DNA of 64,000 bases from positions 62,001 to 126,000 of the forward strand of contig JAKOGH010000851.1 of the NCBI GenBank assembly GCA_024811115.1, given 5' to 3'. The translations under genes and the position numbers were made by a program. The stretch is from Terana coerulea. Taxonomy: Eukaryota; Basidiomycota; Agaricomycetes; Polyporales; Phanerochaetaceae. A model generated the notes under the pieces. That model ran no database searches. It was not told the DNA's origin and saw only the letters and a program-made list of their open reading frames with translations. This document shows positions 1 through 11,837 of the stretch, piece after piece; position 1 is the stretch's first letter; each line of letters starts with the position of its first letter.

Positions 1-2833
1 AGTGACTGTTCTAGTGCTGTGCGTGTCAATCGCCCGGATTCCATATCATGCCTCATCTCACAGCTGATTGGCGGATTTAGACCCACCAATTTGCGCTCGA
101 TGAGGCGGGTCTACTCTGGGTTGCCCTCAGTCCGTGTCGAACCACTTCACTTCGCAACGGAAGACATCAGCGGGGAGCGGCTGCTAGCCATGATGAAAGT
201 GGATGAGAATACACGTATGTGGCACACTTTACTTCTTGGTATAACTACCACAAAGGCGTTAATTGTCCCTTTGCAGAGATGCCTCTCTACATGGAGGCCA
301 TTATGTCCATCCTCCGCTCCATGGAAGGCAACTTCAATTACCAGACGTTCAGGGAGCAGCTCAACCGGCAGAGGTTCAACGGCGGCCAGAAAGCCATGCT
401 GAATCTCAGGCTGTCGCTGCTAGACTCCTGTCTTCAGGGTGGCACTGTCGCAAACCGAGTGTCGTCTCACTTCAAGAAGGGTCGGCTGACCATCATCGAG
501 TAAGCCGATTCATCCGCACTGAATTCCCTATCTAATGCCCCTAGGCACAGTCTATCTTCTCCTTTCATGGACGGTACCTCCGCGTGTGGTTTCTTTGATA
601 TTATCTTGGGTCTCTTCGTTGAAGCAGATGTTCAGACAACTGGAAAGCTTATTGGTGCGCCTATTTTTTGTAGTGCCGAGCTGCGGACTCACTAATATGT
701 ACGCGTAGTGCTGGACGAAGCACATAAGGTAGGGCGGCGTAGCATCTACAATCATCAGAAGTTTGCTCATGTCTGGATGCGAAGTATTTGTCTGAATCGC
801 AAAGCGGAACCTCGGGTCGTCTCACGGAATCCTTGCTGACCGTAATCCGCCAACAGCGTCACCTCGCCACGCGGGTCGTGATATCAACCCAAGAGCCGAC
901 CGTGGTGCCGACCAAGTTCCTCGACTTGTGCTCCTTCATCATCGCACACCGGTTCTCGTCCCCGAAGTGGCTTCGTCTCCTGGCCGAGCACGTTTCGGCG
1001 GCTGATGGCTACTTTGACGAGCTGTTCAACAAGGCACGTCGCTTCTCCGCTGAGGATGCGCGTGGCATAAACATTACTGTGCGACTGTGCGCAGGTTGTC
1101 TCGCTAGGGACAGGGCAAGCCATTATGTTTGCTCCGAATGGACTGAAGCTCAAGATCAACAAGGGTAAGGCCCGGGCGCCCTCGTACAACGACGAGCTCT
1201 CGGACTCCCCCGAATTCTCCCTCGTGGAAGATACCGCGGTAACACCCATAGGACAAGAGTACCTTCACGTGCAGTCGCGCTTACGCGTCACCCGGGATGG
1301 GGGACACTCTATTCTCGCTGTACCTGACTCTACGTCGTCGACGCGTCTTGGGCGGATCTCCACTCATGGTCACAGAAAGGAACAGGTTGACTCGGACACA
1401 ACGCCTACATTCCCTGGCAAGTGCTGATGGAGCAGCTTCACCGACGGGTCTTCCTCCCGCCCGAGTGGCTGCTCCTTCACCACGCTTGCCACAGAGTTTG
1501 TCGTCTCCTAGCTGGCCAAGCCAAGCAGGCGGAGCTGAAGGCGATCAGGTATGTATTGCATTCAGTCGTATTGTATATAACACAAAAACTGAGACATAAT
1601 TACAGCAACAGACATTGCGTGGCGCCTATCCTGGGCAGGGACTGTCTCGCAATGTGTATAACTCGCAGAACCCGTCACAAAACCAGTACGCCAGTCCAGG
1701 GCTTACTCGCAGCCCTGCTCCAGCTGCGCGAACTGCACCTACACCCTTCGTTCCTCCGCAGACTGATCAACCCCCGGTCCACTTGAACTTCACCGTACCA
1801 GCCGACTCCTCGGTTGATACGCCTCTCAATAGAAGTCATAATGAACCACAAACATGCAGCCGAGACGACTCGTCTGAGCCGATTCCCACAGGTTCGGCTA
1901 CCTGCGACGCGGCCACGAGTGAAATCGGTGGATCGCCGTCAGCTGCCTTATCTATGTCTACGAGCACAGACCTATCATCTCCGGATTACGTGCCGGCAAC
2001 CTCTAGGCTGAGGTACTACCATAAGTTGCTTTGCGTCCAGAAGACGATGTTGCCGCCTCTGACGCATGCGAAGAGCCAACCAGTCTCCCCTCCGCGGCCA
2101 AGTCAACAACTTGACAGACTCAAACAAATGCTCGAATACCTCAGAGGGCAAGCAGCCATCACCTCCAATGCCAAGGTCACGGTGAAAAGCATTCAGACCC
2201 ATTTCACAAAAAGCGCACCTGGGCTGTACACGGACTCGGACGTGGAGACGACTCTTCGCTGCGCCACGCAAGCGGGCGTTCTAGAGATGGAAACATGGGC
2301 TGGAAGCTTGTGGGTCAGGCTGCCAGTGGCTTTGGACGCTCAACCACCACCTAAAGGCTCATTAGCGGACGTGCAACTGGCCCGCCACATGGGTACGCTG
2401 TGCGCTGCATTCCGATATCCTGTGGAATTGAACTGATGCGGCTTCATGTGATATCTCTTACGTAGACGAAACTGCGACGCAAGAGTCAGCAAGCTCGGAG
2501 GAAGATAGCGACGATGTCCCCCATCTTGGCGCCATATTTGCCTCAAGCGTGCCCCCATCCGCCTTCCCCCGTGACAATACAGCCGTGAAAATTGTCTTGG
2601 ATGGAACCAAGGCTCACTTTATTCCTATAATCAAGCGCATCTTGTCGCTCTCTACGTCTTCCGCCCCTCTTGCATGCTTCAAGATCAAGAGCCTGGGTAA
2701 ATACTTTAGAACGAAGGAACCAGGCGTATACTCGACAAAGCCCAGTTCACTGCAGAAGCTGAGTGCGGAAGCTATTCAGAGGGGGATTTTGCGGCCTGGT
2801 GCTTATTCAGTAGGGGGAAATTGCGGAGCGTAA
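1..2833 (+). CDS. HerA/FtsK-like P-loop ATPase, 3' part (5' end outside window)
   Basis: Partial multi-exon gene. Splicing 1-214, 277-499, 551-654, 709-728, 785-1033, then from 1095, joins into one frame with a Walker B-like VLDEAHKYL and, downstream, VISTQEPTVVPTKFLDLCSF followed by an IIAHRFSSP stretch. That order (acidic Walker B, conserved Gln after a strand, then a 'host of positions' helix) is typical of the HerA/FtsK/VirD4 ATPase class. Walker A must lie upstream of the window. The exon at 1095 reads into GTGQAIMFAPNGLK and the signature RVTRDGGHSILAV. The frame between about 1315 and 1430 is not resolved. After an intron at 1549-1605 comes a Pro/Ser-rich linker, then two related modules (about 2113-2330 and 2600-2800), joined by an intron from about 2391 to 2465; the stop is at 2831-2833. 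The intron at 1034-1094 is GC-AG. Such ATPases hydrolyse ATP to move DNA in prokaryotes; the fungal role is unknown to me. Confidence 0.75.
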
Positions 2834-3254
2834 CTTTGATTCCCGGTGCACTATATGTCTTCCCGAGTAGACCAAAGAGTATATAAGTATACCAAGATAT
2901 GCAGATCGTCGGATACACGCTAAGAACACTAGTCCGAACAAAACAGAGATAGTTCTACACGCGCACGAGCGATTTTTGTAGACATCATCCAAGCAAGGTT
3001 CATGCTGTCTGACGCGTGTCGTCCGAATCGCGAAGATCAAGCCCAGTGGTGTCGTTCTTAAGGTGCGCTATTTTTCAGGGAAAAAACTCATTCTGTGAAT
3101 CGCGCGCATATATTTACCAGTAGCACGACTGCGTTCGTCATTGGCGCCGTCCCACAAGTTCAATTGCTAGTACGCTTGTTATTGAAGCATATGCTCATGT
3201 GGTTGTACATTGCTCTGCTCGCAATTCTGCTACGCCTTATGCTCCGACGCTAAT
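2834..3254. other. intergenic, convergent 3' ends
   Basis: About 420 bp between the 3' end of the ATPase gene (+) and the 3' end of the epimerase-like pseudogene (-). I see no recognisable gene or repeat. Confidence 0.5.
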
Positions 3255-4833
3255 TCAATCTTTGATCTCACTGCAGACCTTGACGAACGCCGCGCCCATC
3301 TTCTCGAAGTCAGAGAGCTGCACAAATGGTCAGTACAGCATCCCAGAGAACTTTGAGCTGTGGTCAGAACTCACTTCGTTGTAGACCCGTGCACTGAGCC
3401 TCGTCCAGAACCGGCCGTTGTGATAGAAGTGCGCCGCGTAGCACTTTATATCCACTAAAAGCCTGTCGCGGAGGATGTCGTCGGCAAGGGCAATCTTGCC
3501 CGCCGAGATGTCGTAGAGTGGCAGCTCGACATTGACCATGTTCAGCGTCGCTTCGCTGTTCGGGGTCTCATCGAGTAAGCGTGTGCCCATCACCTCAGCG
3601 ATGCGCTTCCCTCCACGCAGGGCCAGGTCCCTGCAGTACGCGTTTATCTTCTCCTCTCCGCCAAGCCACTCCCGGAAATCCAAAGCTACAAATCCAGAAT
3701 AAGCATTTCTACCATCCGTTAGTAGAGTCCATGTCTCTCACCTGCCTTCACGCTGAGATATGGTACGAAATCCACGGTTCCCGACCCTATCGGAAGGTAT
3801 TATAAGGCCTGTAACTCCCAACAGAACACGAATACACGTACACGCCAATTGCACGGCCCACTCGTCATTCTCGATATCAGCCTTCTTCATCCAGTCTGCC
3901 CCAAGCGGCTTTGGCGCCAGGCGATACTGATGAGAAGGTGGAAGCGCAGTTGTGATGAGGTGCTGGTTTCTGCGTTCGAACGCGGTCAGGGACCCAGCCA
4001 CAATATCAGCAGAAGGAGCCCTACCTTCTGGGTACATACAAGACCGCGACGCTGCGCTTGCCGTACAGCCACTTGTGACAGTTCTACCGGTTGCTGTCGT
4101 CAGCTACGCCGATGGCGGGCGATCAAGTGCGACCATGCCCACCGAAAACCAAAAGTCGGGCTTTGCCTCTCCCAGGTTGATCCCGACCTCTTGGCCGATG
4201 CTGTGTGCGGCATCCACGACACTGTACACGCCCTCCTCGCGGCAGATTCGCACCATCTCTTGCCACGGAAGAAGGACGCCGGGGTTGCTGACGATGCTGT
4301 CCAGGACGCAGACGACCTTGGGCTGCGGGTTTGCTGAGGACACCAGCGCCCGTGGGATCGAGCGAAGATGGGCGCGGAAGGAGGTGAGGATGTCGGCGTG
4401 CGTAGTCGGGAAGCTGAGTGCGAAGTTCGATAGCGTGATTTGAGGTTTGCGTCGTGGAGCTGCTGAACATTGGCTGAGACGCCTTTGTACGTAGTCGTCG
4501 CTGGTGCAGAGTAAGCAAGACCTGATCATCCCGGCTGCGGGAGCTCTCTTACCTCCAACGATAACGTCGCCCTCCTTCCAGTCAAGATTCCGCAGGATGA
4601 CGGCCGCGCCGACGGTGGCATTTTGGACCATGACGACCTCGTCCTTGTGTGCCCCGATAAGCTTCGCAAGGCGCTCGCGCACAGCGTTCAGCATTGGGTA
4701 CCAGTCGATACGGATCGAATGACCAGTACTTCCGTATCGCATGTCCAAATGGCGGAGGCGTTGTCTTCGCATAGTTCGGATCCCATGATCCGACTTTCAG
4801 AGGTCGGGTTTCTGGGGCGGAGGTGTTGGCCAT
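3255..4833 (-). pseudogene. isopenicillin-N-epimerase-like class V PLP enzyme, damaged copy 1
   Basis: Starts MANTSAPETRPLKVGSWDP and ends CSEIKD. It carries family features: QNATVGAAVILRNLDW, VDAAHSIGQE (PLP-contacting Asp/His region) and NCHKWLYGKR with the likely Schiff-base Lys. Compared with the copy at 7480-9159, it lacks about 50 residues: the sequence jumps from the SFDP motif straight to RIDWYP at about 4709-4716, in a different frame, so the KFVNLNHG segment is gone. A further base is missing at about 4441 (before the ITLSNFALSF segment). Introns are recognisable, including one at 3970-4024 that copy 2 lacks. A TATA-like TATATAA lies at 4901-4907 on this strand. The family is fungal PLP transferases related to CefD; substrate unknown. 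The large deletion makes a functional product unlikely. Confidence 0.8.
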
Positions 4834-6073
4834 CTCGAGTGTGCGTAGACTGAAGAATGTCTGCGAAGTTGCACTGGCGATTTGCGTGACATTGTCCGAT
4901 TTATATACCACCCATATCCCAATCTCCTCGCTCAATGACGAGTCACGACCATGCGCCCCTTGTGCAGACGGACCTTAGCGCGCAACGTACACAGTCGAGT
5001 CACATCCATTGATATGCGTTGACATCATTGGAGAGCTTTGGCGGCAGGAGAAGCATGCAACTCTTGTCGCGCATGCTTACCCACAGGCACAGTCGGCAAT
5101 TTCGCGTTTGCATCAAGCAAGAAGCTGTAAGGAGCACGTAGTACCGGCGGCATGGTGTATGACGCGTCGCCGTGGTTGTACGTTCTCCAGAAGACTACTG
5201 ATGATGTGAATATGAGGGTGGTAGTGAGATTAAGTAAATGACTCACAATCGATGTCCATCCGTTCAAGGAGGCTGGTCGATAGAGTATCTGAGCATTTTT
5301 AGCGGCGTCTCTGACGCTACACGCATTTTCTCAGTCTAAACTATTTGATTGTGAGCTAGCAATGACTGTTTCCTTTTATTATTACCTACGACGATGTGGT
5401 ATGGAAGGAGAACTTGACCGGAATCACGCACCTTGAGTTACTGTCACGCATAACCCGCCACTGTAATTGTCACTTAAGTCACGCCAGTGGGATACTGCAT
5501 CGAGCTTGGCTTGAGCTCTTATTTACGACCTACGTCCTTCAGCAATCCTTCGGCTTGAGTTCTTACCTTTGACTTCTCGCTGCTTTGTGCAATACTACCG
5601 GTTGCTTAGGCGACAGCGAGACATGCTCACATACTCTGGAAATCACCCACGTCAAATGCACCAGCCGGCCGACCTAGTACGTATGTACGTAGTCCCGTCC
5701 CAAGCGATCCCGACTCGGGTGCCCGTCTGAGAAAGCCAAGCTTAGAGCCGGACTTCTAGTGGGCTGATTGCGTACTTTTGTGCTGGCGTGTGTCCGCACC
5801 TGGACCTACAGGAAGGCATAAAACCCGTGCTGTCGACATGTGCAGGCGGTACATTGGTCACCCAGTGCCGGGCGGCCTGAATAACCCACATTCGACCCCG
5901 ACATAACTTAGCCCACAAGTCAATGTTTGCCCATGATTATCCCCCGTGTACTCATGACGCAAGATCTAGACGAGAATCATATATAAGACTTTAGGTATCC
6001 CCTCCGTAGTCCGCACTCCTAAGCTCAAACCTCCAATCCCAAAGGGCCTGTCGCATATCTTCACCAATCCACG
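4834..6073. other. divergent intergenic region
   Basis: About 1.2 kb between the divergent epimerase-like pseudogene and the SDR gene. It holds a TATA-like box for each side (4901-4907 minus, 5980-5986 plus). No convincing coding sequence: the short ORFs lack family resemblance or splice logic. Confidence 0.5.
5980..5986 (+). promoter_or_regulatory. TATA-like box of SDR gene
   Basis: TATATAA 88 bp before the SDR ATG, at a normal distance for a fungal TATA box with a short leader. Confidence 0.5.
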
Positions 6074-6939
6074 ATGTCTCTCCCCCTCGCCGGCAAAGTC
6101 GCTCTCGTCACGGGCTCCTCCCGCAACATCGGCGCCGCCATCGCGAAACGTCTTGCGACGGACGGGGCGTCTGTCGTGATCAACTACGTCGGCAGCGAGG
6201 GCGCGGCGAATGAGCTAGTGCAGCAGATAACGGAGGAAGGCCACGGCAAAGCCATCGCGCTGAAGGCGGATGTGTCTTCCATCGCAGAGGCGACTTCACT
6301 CGTCGAGGAGACGGTGAAGCACTTTGGGCAGCTGGACATCCTCGTCCTGAATGCCGGCTTGATGAAGAACACTCCTCTCGATGGGATTGACGAGAAGCAG
6401 TTTGACGACCACTTTAACGTCAATGTCAAGGTCCCGCTCTTCATGGTGAAGACCGCGTCCAAGCATCTGAAAACTGGTAAGTCACATTGTGCTCATGTCT
6501 CTTCACTGATTTACATCAGTTTGTAGGTGGTCGTGTATTTTTCTTCTCGTCCGCGACGACCAAGTACTCCGGCGTTCCACCAAACTACCTCATCTACACC
6601 GCCACGAAAGGAGCCGTAGAGCAGATGACGCGTGTCCTCGCGAAGGACCTTGGTACGAAAGGCATCACCGTCAACTCGATCGCTCCCGGCCCTGTAGACA
6701 CCGACCTCTTTCGCAACGGCAAGAGCGAACAGCTAATCAACTTCTTCGCGAACCTTCACCCACAGAAGCGGATACCCCACCCGGACGAGATTTCCCCTAT
6801 CGTTGCATTTTTGTCGAGGGAAGAAGCTGGGTGGGTAAACGGACAGACCATCTTCGTGAATGGGGTAAGCCTCCTTTTCTGCTGAGCGATAATAGCCAAG
6901 ACTGATAAATACTTTCCTTAACAGGGATACGCTGTGTAG
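6074..6939 (+). CDS. short-chain dehydrogenase/reductase (SDR), classical
   Basis: Three exons, 6074-6476, 6527-6864 and 6925-6939, give 251 residues, the usual length for classical SDRs. The cofactor motif is TGSSRNIG near residue 14 (Asn where many have Gly), followed by the NNAG-type motif as LNAGL. The catalytic set is Ser in FFSSATT, then Tyr and Lys in YLIYTATKGA. PGPVDTDLF follows the catalytic helix as in NADP-dependent fungal SDRs. The C-terminal VNGQTIFVNGGYAV is family-typical. It resembles 3-oxoacyl-ACP reductase / versicolorin-reductase-like SDRs; substrate unknown. It lies between two inverted broken epimerase-like genes and is itself intact, with clean GT-AG introns. A TATA-like box is 88 bp upstream. 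A cytosolic NAD(P)H oxidoreductase is most likely. Confidence 0.9.
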
Positions 6940-7479
6940 AACACATTATCAAACATAGACGTATCATGAACCAAATGTATTTTGCCACTGTATGCATGGA
7001 CAGCAGTTTCGGGTGTTAGATCATGGTTGTTCAATGTTTCGCGCCAGCTGTTCTACAAAGACAGCTTGAAGACACCGGGTGAGAGCAGAGGCAGGCGGAG
7101 CAGGGACGGGTTCGTATCAATTGATGCCGACGGCCTCCATGTGAAGCGCGCAACATTTCTTACATGCCACCCCCACCACGACCACCACGACCGCCACACT
7201 CGAAACGCGCCTTGGACTTTCCTGGGATCCTCTAACCAGCTTATAATACAACGTATGAAACATGCGGCATACCACGTTGTGTGGGCAAAGCAGCGTGGAG
7301 GACCAGGCTCTTGATATCCATGACTCGACTGTTCTCGGCTGACTGACTGGGCCAGCGTTCGCTGTAAAACCTCCACCCGTTTTGTCACGCTGAAATCTTC
7401 AAAGCTTACGCTCGACGTGCGAGGCATATAAAGCCGTACCTTGTATCACAGCTGACAGCAACCAACAAACACGCCCGCT
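6940..7479. other. intergenic region
   Basis: About 540 bp between the SDR gene and the second epimerase-like copy. The ORFs here show no family resemblance. A TATAAA lies at 7427-7432, 53 bp before the next ATG. Confidence 0.5.
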
Positions 7480-9159
7480 ATGGAGAAACCTCACTTCAAG
7501 ATTGGACTGTGGGACTACGTCGGCACCATACCGCCGCCCTTTGGGCATCCCATGCGCCAGTTCTTCTCGTTCGACCCCAAGTTCGTGAACCTGAACCACG
7601 GTCAGTTCTCATCACGTCTCTTCCTAAGGGCTGCAGTTCACCGCGAGGTAGGTTCATTCGGTGCTCCGCCAACACCTGTTCAGGGAGCCGCAAATGTGCT
7701 CTCGGATCTTATAGAGGAGAATCCAGACAAGTTTATGCGGATAGACTGGTATCGCATGCTTGGAGCGGTCAGAGAGCGGCTGGCAAAGTTTCTGGGAGCT
7801 AGGAGGGAGGAGATTGTCTTCGTGCAGAACGCCACGGTGGCGACTGGGATAGTGCTCAGGAACTTCGAGTGGAGAGACGGTGACGTCCTCGTCGGAGGTA
7901 TGTCGGATTCCTTGCCGCGACCTTATGTCTACTTTCATACTGAGCTCTAAATGACAGCGAGCACGACATACAAGGGCGTCCTCAAGAATATTGAACACGT
8001 TCGCGACACAAATCCTCATATTACTCTGTCGCATTATACGCTCAACTTTCCGATAACGCACGCCGAAATTCTCGCCACCTTCCGAACCCATCTACAATCT
8101 ATCTCCTCGAGCTCCTCCGTCCTCAGCGAACCCAGAGCCGAAGATTGTTTGTGTGATAGATAGTATTATCAGCACGCCAGGTGTTCTGATGCCTTGGAAG
8201 GAAATGGTGCAGATCTGCAGAGAAGAGGGGATATACAGCGTCGTCGATGCGGCCCATAGCATCGGGCAAGAGCTCGGCATAAACCTAGAAGAGGCGCAGC
8301 CGGACTTCTGGTTCTCGGTGAGCACTTCCTACTCGTCTGGGAACGTCCTGGGCTGAAGTTGCGCAGAACTGTCACAAATGGCTCTACGCGAAACGTAGTT
8401 GTGCCGTGCTCTATGTCCCTAGACGCAACCAGCACATCATCAAGACTGGCTTCCCCACTTCTCACCTGTATACCTCTCCTGGCGCTCCCGCCGCCTCAGA
8501 CTGGATGAAGAAGACGGAGACGAACGGAGACGAATGGGCTATCCCCTTCTCTGTACGTTTTGCACCCTGTTGGTCGCTATATGCGTGAAAGTTACTTACG
8601 CGCTGCATTTTCAGGGCCGGGAACGAGTGACTTTGTCCCGATACTGAGCGTCAATGCTGGCAAGTCGCTTTTGTGATATCTCGAGGCGGGTTCTGACTGC
8701 AGTCGACGTTGCGTAGCCCTGGACTTCCGGGAGTGGCTCGGCGGTGAGGAGGTGATCAACAACTACTGTCGTGACCTCGCCCTGCGCGGGGAAACGCATA
8801 GCAGAGGTCATGAACACTCGCGTAATGGACGAGTCGGAGAACTGCGAGGAAACGCTGAACATGGTCAACGTCGAGCTTCCTATCTACAACGTTCCACAAG
8901 ACAAGCTCGAATGGGCCCAAGATGTCCTCAGGGATAGGCTCTTGAGCGACCTGAACATCTATGCGACGCATTATTGGCACAACGGTAAGTTCTGGGTGCG
9001 GTTAAGCGCGCAGGTTTACAATGAGGTATGTCACATCACATTTTCGGAAAAATATATCCGCTCACTGCTATGATAGATGTCGGACTTTGAGAGAATGGGT
9101 GAGGCATTCTGAAGGTCTCTGGTGAGATCCGCGAGGCTTTGGTTCTCGCTGCGGAGTGA
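7480..9159 (+). pseudogene. isopenicillin-N-epimerase-like class V PLP enzyme, damaged copy 2
   Basis: Starts MEKPHFKIGLWDYVGT and keeps the N-terminal KFVNLNHGQF motif that copy 1 lost. Also present are VFVQNATVATGIV, VDAAHSIGQE and [10 protein letters not shown] with the PLP Lys. Three frame lesions are visible: a base gained at about 8103-8124 (before NPEPKIVCVIDS), two bases short in the G run at 8788-8791 (inside LALRGGKRIAEV), and one base lost at 9107-9112 (inside AFVKVSGEI). The intron after VNA uses a GC donor (GCAAGT, about 8660-8720), where copy 1 has GT. Copy 1 lies head-to-head on the other strand, so the pair is an inverted duplication around the SDR gene. The reading is a pseudogene, but some indels are homopolymer-type and could be assembly errors. 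Confidence 0.8.
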
Positions 9160-10189
9160 AGTTAGAGTAGTATTGGGATGGCGATACCCCACCGTCATCT
9201 TCTGTTGTTTTATCATGTTAAAATGCTACTTAATTTGCCTCCTTTGCGCCTTTACGTCTTCAACGTTTACGTGGTCCAAGCACGCTGATAGAACATACAA
9301 AACAGTTCGTTAGACACGCCCATATAATATTGAGCTGCCTCTGTGTAAAGATGTCAGAACACTGTTCTCGTCGTCGATCGTGAAGGTCGAATCGCCGTGT
9401 GTCCAATACGCTGTGCAGGGGCGCGATCGAACAAGATGTGCATGTACATACGAGCAACGTTGAGCGAGCAATGGCACGGTCACTTCAGGAGCGTTGAACA
9501 CCGACATGCTGCACATGCATGTGAGAGATGAGGACAGCGCTGCGCTCACGACTCAGAGCAAGGCCTCGGCCGAGCAAATCGCGATGCCTAACGAGCGGCG
9601 CGTTTACGGCCGTGTTCTCGGAGGAGGAGGTTGGATTGAAGAATGACCAGATGACCAGAGTGAACGAGGTGAGTCTACTGCCGTCGGCTCTTAATGCAGT
9701 CTGACTATTTACCAACGTCCATACGCTTCCATGCCGGCGTTACGGCGCATTCTGCACCGTCGGAAGCTCAAGGGAAGATGTGGTACAGCTCTCGCATGCT
9801 CTCACAAGCTGTGCTCAAAGCATTACAAAACAATAACTTACCAAGAAGTATTCTGACAGCCCTTACACGCTATTTACCTCATGTTGTGTGATTGCAGGTG
9901 CACGATTTCGAAGCTATTTTCTGCCGAGGGCAAGCACGTTTGCACCTGTAAGTTTAAGACGGTTTTCGCAGCGGGCACGCCCTCTCGATTACCAGCCAAT
10001 ACCATTGTACTGATGCTTCAGTTAGTTTCACGAACACTCTTGCGGTCTCCTACGCGTCCATTTCATTTGCAGAAACTAGACGCGCCTCTACAAAGAACAA
10101 GCTCCGGCAATAGCCGCTGCTTGGTGATCGCCGAACGCCACAAAGCTCTCTTGCAGCAACCGTTCCTGTAGATTGCATAGTACAATAAG
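9160..10189. other. gene-poor stretch
   Basis: About 1 kb without a gene I can support. A plus-strand open stretch at about 9500-9668 ends at a good donor (GAG, then GTGAGT), so it could be an orphan exon, but no family is recognised. Confidence 0.4.
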
Positions 10190-11366
10190 TTACGAAGACA
10201 TCTTGTGCATGCACATATGCCAGTCCGACTTGGAGGAGCTGGGATGGATAGGCTGAGCAGCAGGCCACTTGTCGAAGTGACCCGCAGACTGGTACATCCT
10301 CGAGTAATCCGAGCCATCACCCTGTACCATGTACATTCAATCAGCTTGTATGTAGACACAAGAAGTGGACAACTTACAAAGTGACTGCATGAAACGCCCT
10401 TGTCAAAAGGCACAACGTTGCCGAGAGTCTTGATTTGCTCGGGGCTGAGCGAGATATCGAGTGCTTCAATGTTGGAGTGCAAGTGCTCGACCTTGCGGCC
10501 ACCGATGACGGAGAAGACATGTGGAGCTTTCTGCATGAGTTATGCAATAGCCACTGCAGAAGAAAGGTTATCAAGTTGTTCATAACTTAAAATATCCTAA
10601 CTCACCCGAGGTGACGTGCCTCGCGCCAATCTCCTTCGCAACCTCTCGAGCTCCAGGCATACCTTACATTCGCCTTCGGTGCGCTTCCAGTCTCCAAGCA
10701 CAGAGCGTCCGTTCTCGCCTGAATCGATGCGCTTCTGCTCCTCTGCGTCCGTGCGGATTTTGCCGCCGGCGAGCACATTAAAAGGAGCCGGCGCCAGACC
10801 TAGGCGCACAGCGTCAGTCAAGTGGAAATTGGCTTGTCAAGAACGCGTACGTACCTTCGTGCAAGGCCATAGGCAAGATATCACGCTCGAAGTCGCGCGA
10901 AAGGATGCTCCACGCGCCCTGGTAGATGACGAACGGCGTCTTGCCGCTCAGACGGCCTTGGACAAGATCCATGCCGGCGTGTCCGATATGCCGAGGTACA
11001 ACACCTTGCCCTGCGTGACGAGATTGTAGAGGCCGTTCATGACTGCCTCGACGCTGGTCGTGTAGTCCCACCAGTGGACGTAGAAAATGTCGATGTAGTT
11101 GGTGCGGAGCTTCTTGAGCGAGTCATCGACGGAGTTGCGCAACGTCTTGAGGTTGTTCCCCACAAAGTGCGTCTTCTGTGCGATCTCGCTCGGCGAGGCG
11201 CCGCGCTTGTAGTTCGTAGTGTACTAGGCTAATGTCAGCGGGCTATTACACAGATCCTGAGCTGACGTTTGCTGACCTTTGTAGCAAGAACAAATTGGCG
11301 TCGAATGTTGCGCTGCTCCATCCATTCGCCGATGAACACCTCGGACGACTCGTCCTGGCTGTAGCA
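10190..11366 (-). pseudogene. aryl-alcohol-dehydrogenase-like aldo-keto reductase remnant
   Basis: Clear AAD-type aldo-keto reductase pieces in order: DESSEVFIGEWMEQR, NYIDIFYVHWWDYTTSVEA (beta strand of the AKR barrel), KVLYLGISDTPAW, FVIYQGAWSILSRDF, NVLAGGKIRTDAEEQKR, HVFSVIGGRKVEHL and SLSPEQIKTLG, with the final exon GDGSDYSRMY to the stop at 10190-10192. The N-terminal third, including the catalytic Asp/Tyr region, is absent upstream of 11366. Further lesions: about 13 bases lost between AWILSKA and LSGKTPF, a frame slip before EVAKEIGARHV, and a stop where AIAYLMQKAP should have Tyr (TAA). With a truncation, a deletion and a nonsense codon, this is decay and not sequencing noise. The original enzyme would have reduced aromatic aldehydes with NADPH in the cytosol. 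Confidence 0.85.
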
Positions 11367-11837
11367 ACGTTGGCATGTGGGCGAAGAGAAAAACATGTGA
11401 AAAGGGTACATTATACATACGATGAGGCTATAGGAGGGAGGGATACGTATGAATATGCAAGCATTCTCATACCGTAAAGCAGTCATTCGTCCCGAGATGT
11501 CAGTGCCAGCAAGGGACTACTGTCAAGTTGCACCAACGCTTTGTTTGTTGTTGGCCGCCAGAATATGAAATGCCCTTCGGCATTGCTAAAAGGGCTATCG
11601 AGGCACCACGTCTACGCGAAGGTAACAACCCAATGCAACGAACCTCCAACCAGCTGATATACCAGAACCTCTTGTTGGTCGCACACGTAGGGGCATACAT
11701 ATGCGGCAAACCAGGTATATTCAAGATGGTATGCGTATCCTGAGATTTATCACAGAATGGATATCTACCACGCATCGTTCATCAACGTTCAAGCTCACTC
11801 AACGTATGGTAAGAAGAACGTACCGGTAACAGTGATA
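11367..11837. other. intergenic, nothing recognised
   Basis: About 470 bp upstream of the truncated aldo-keto reductase. The missing N-terminal coding part was looked for here and not found. Confidence 0.45.
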
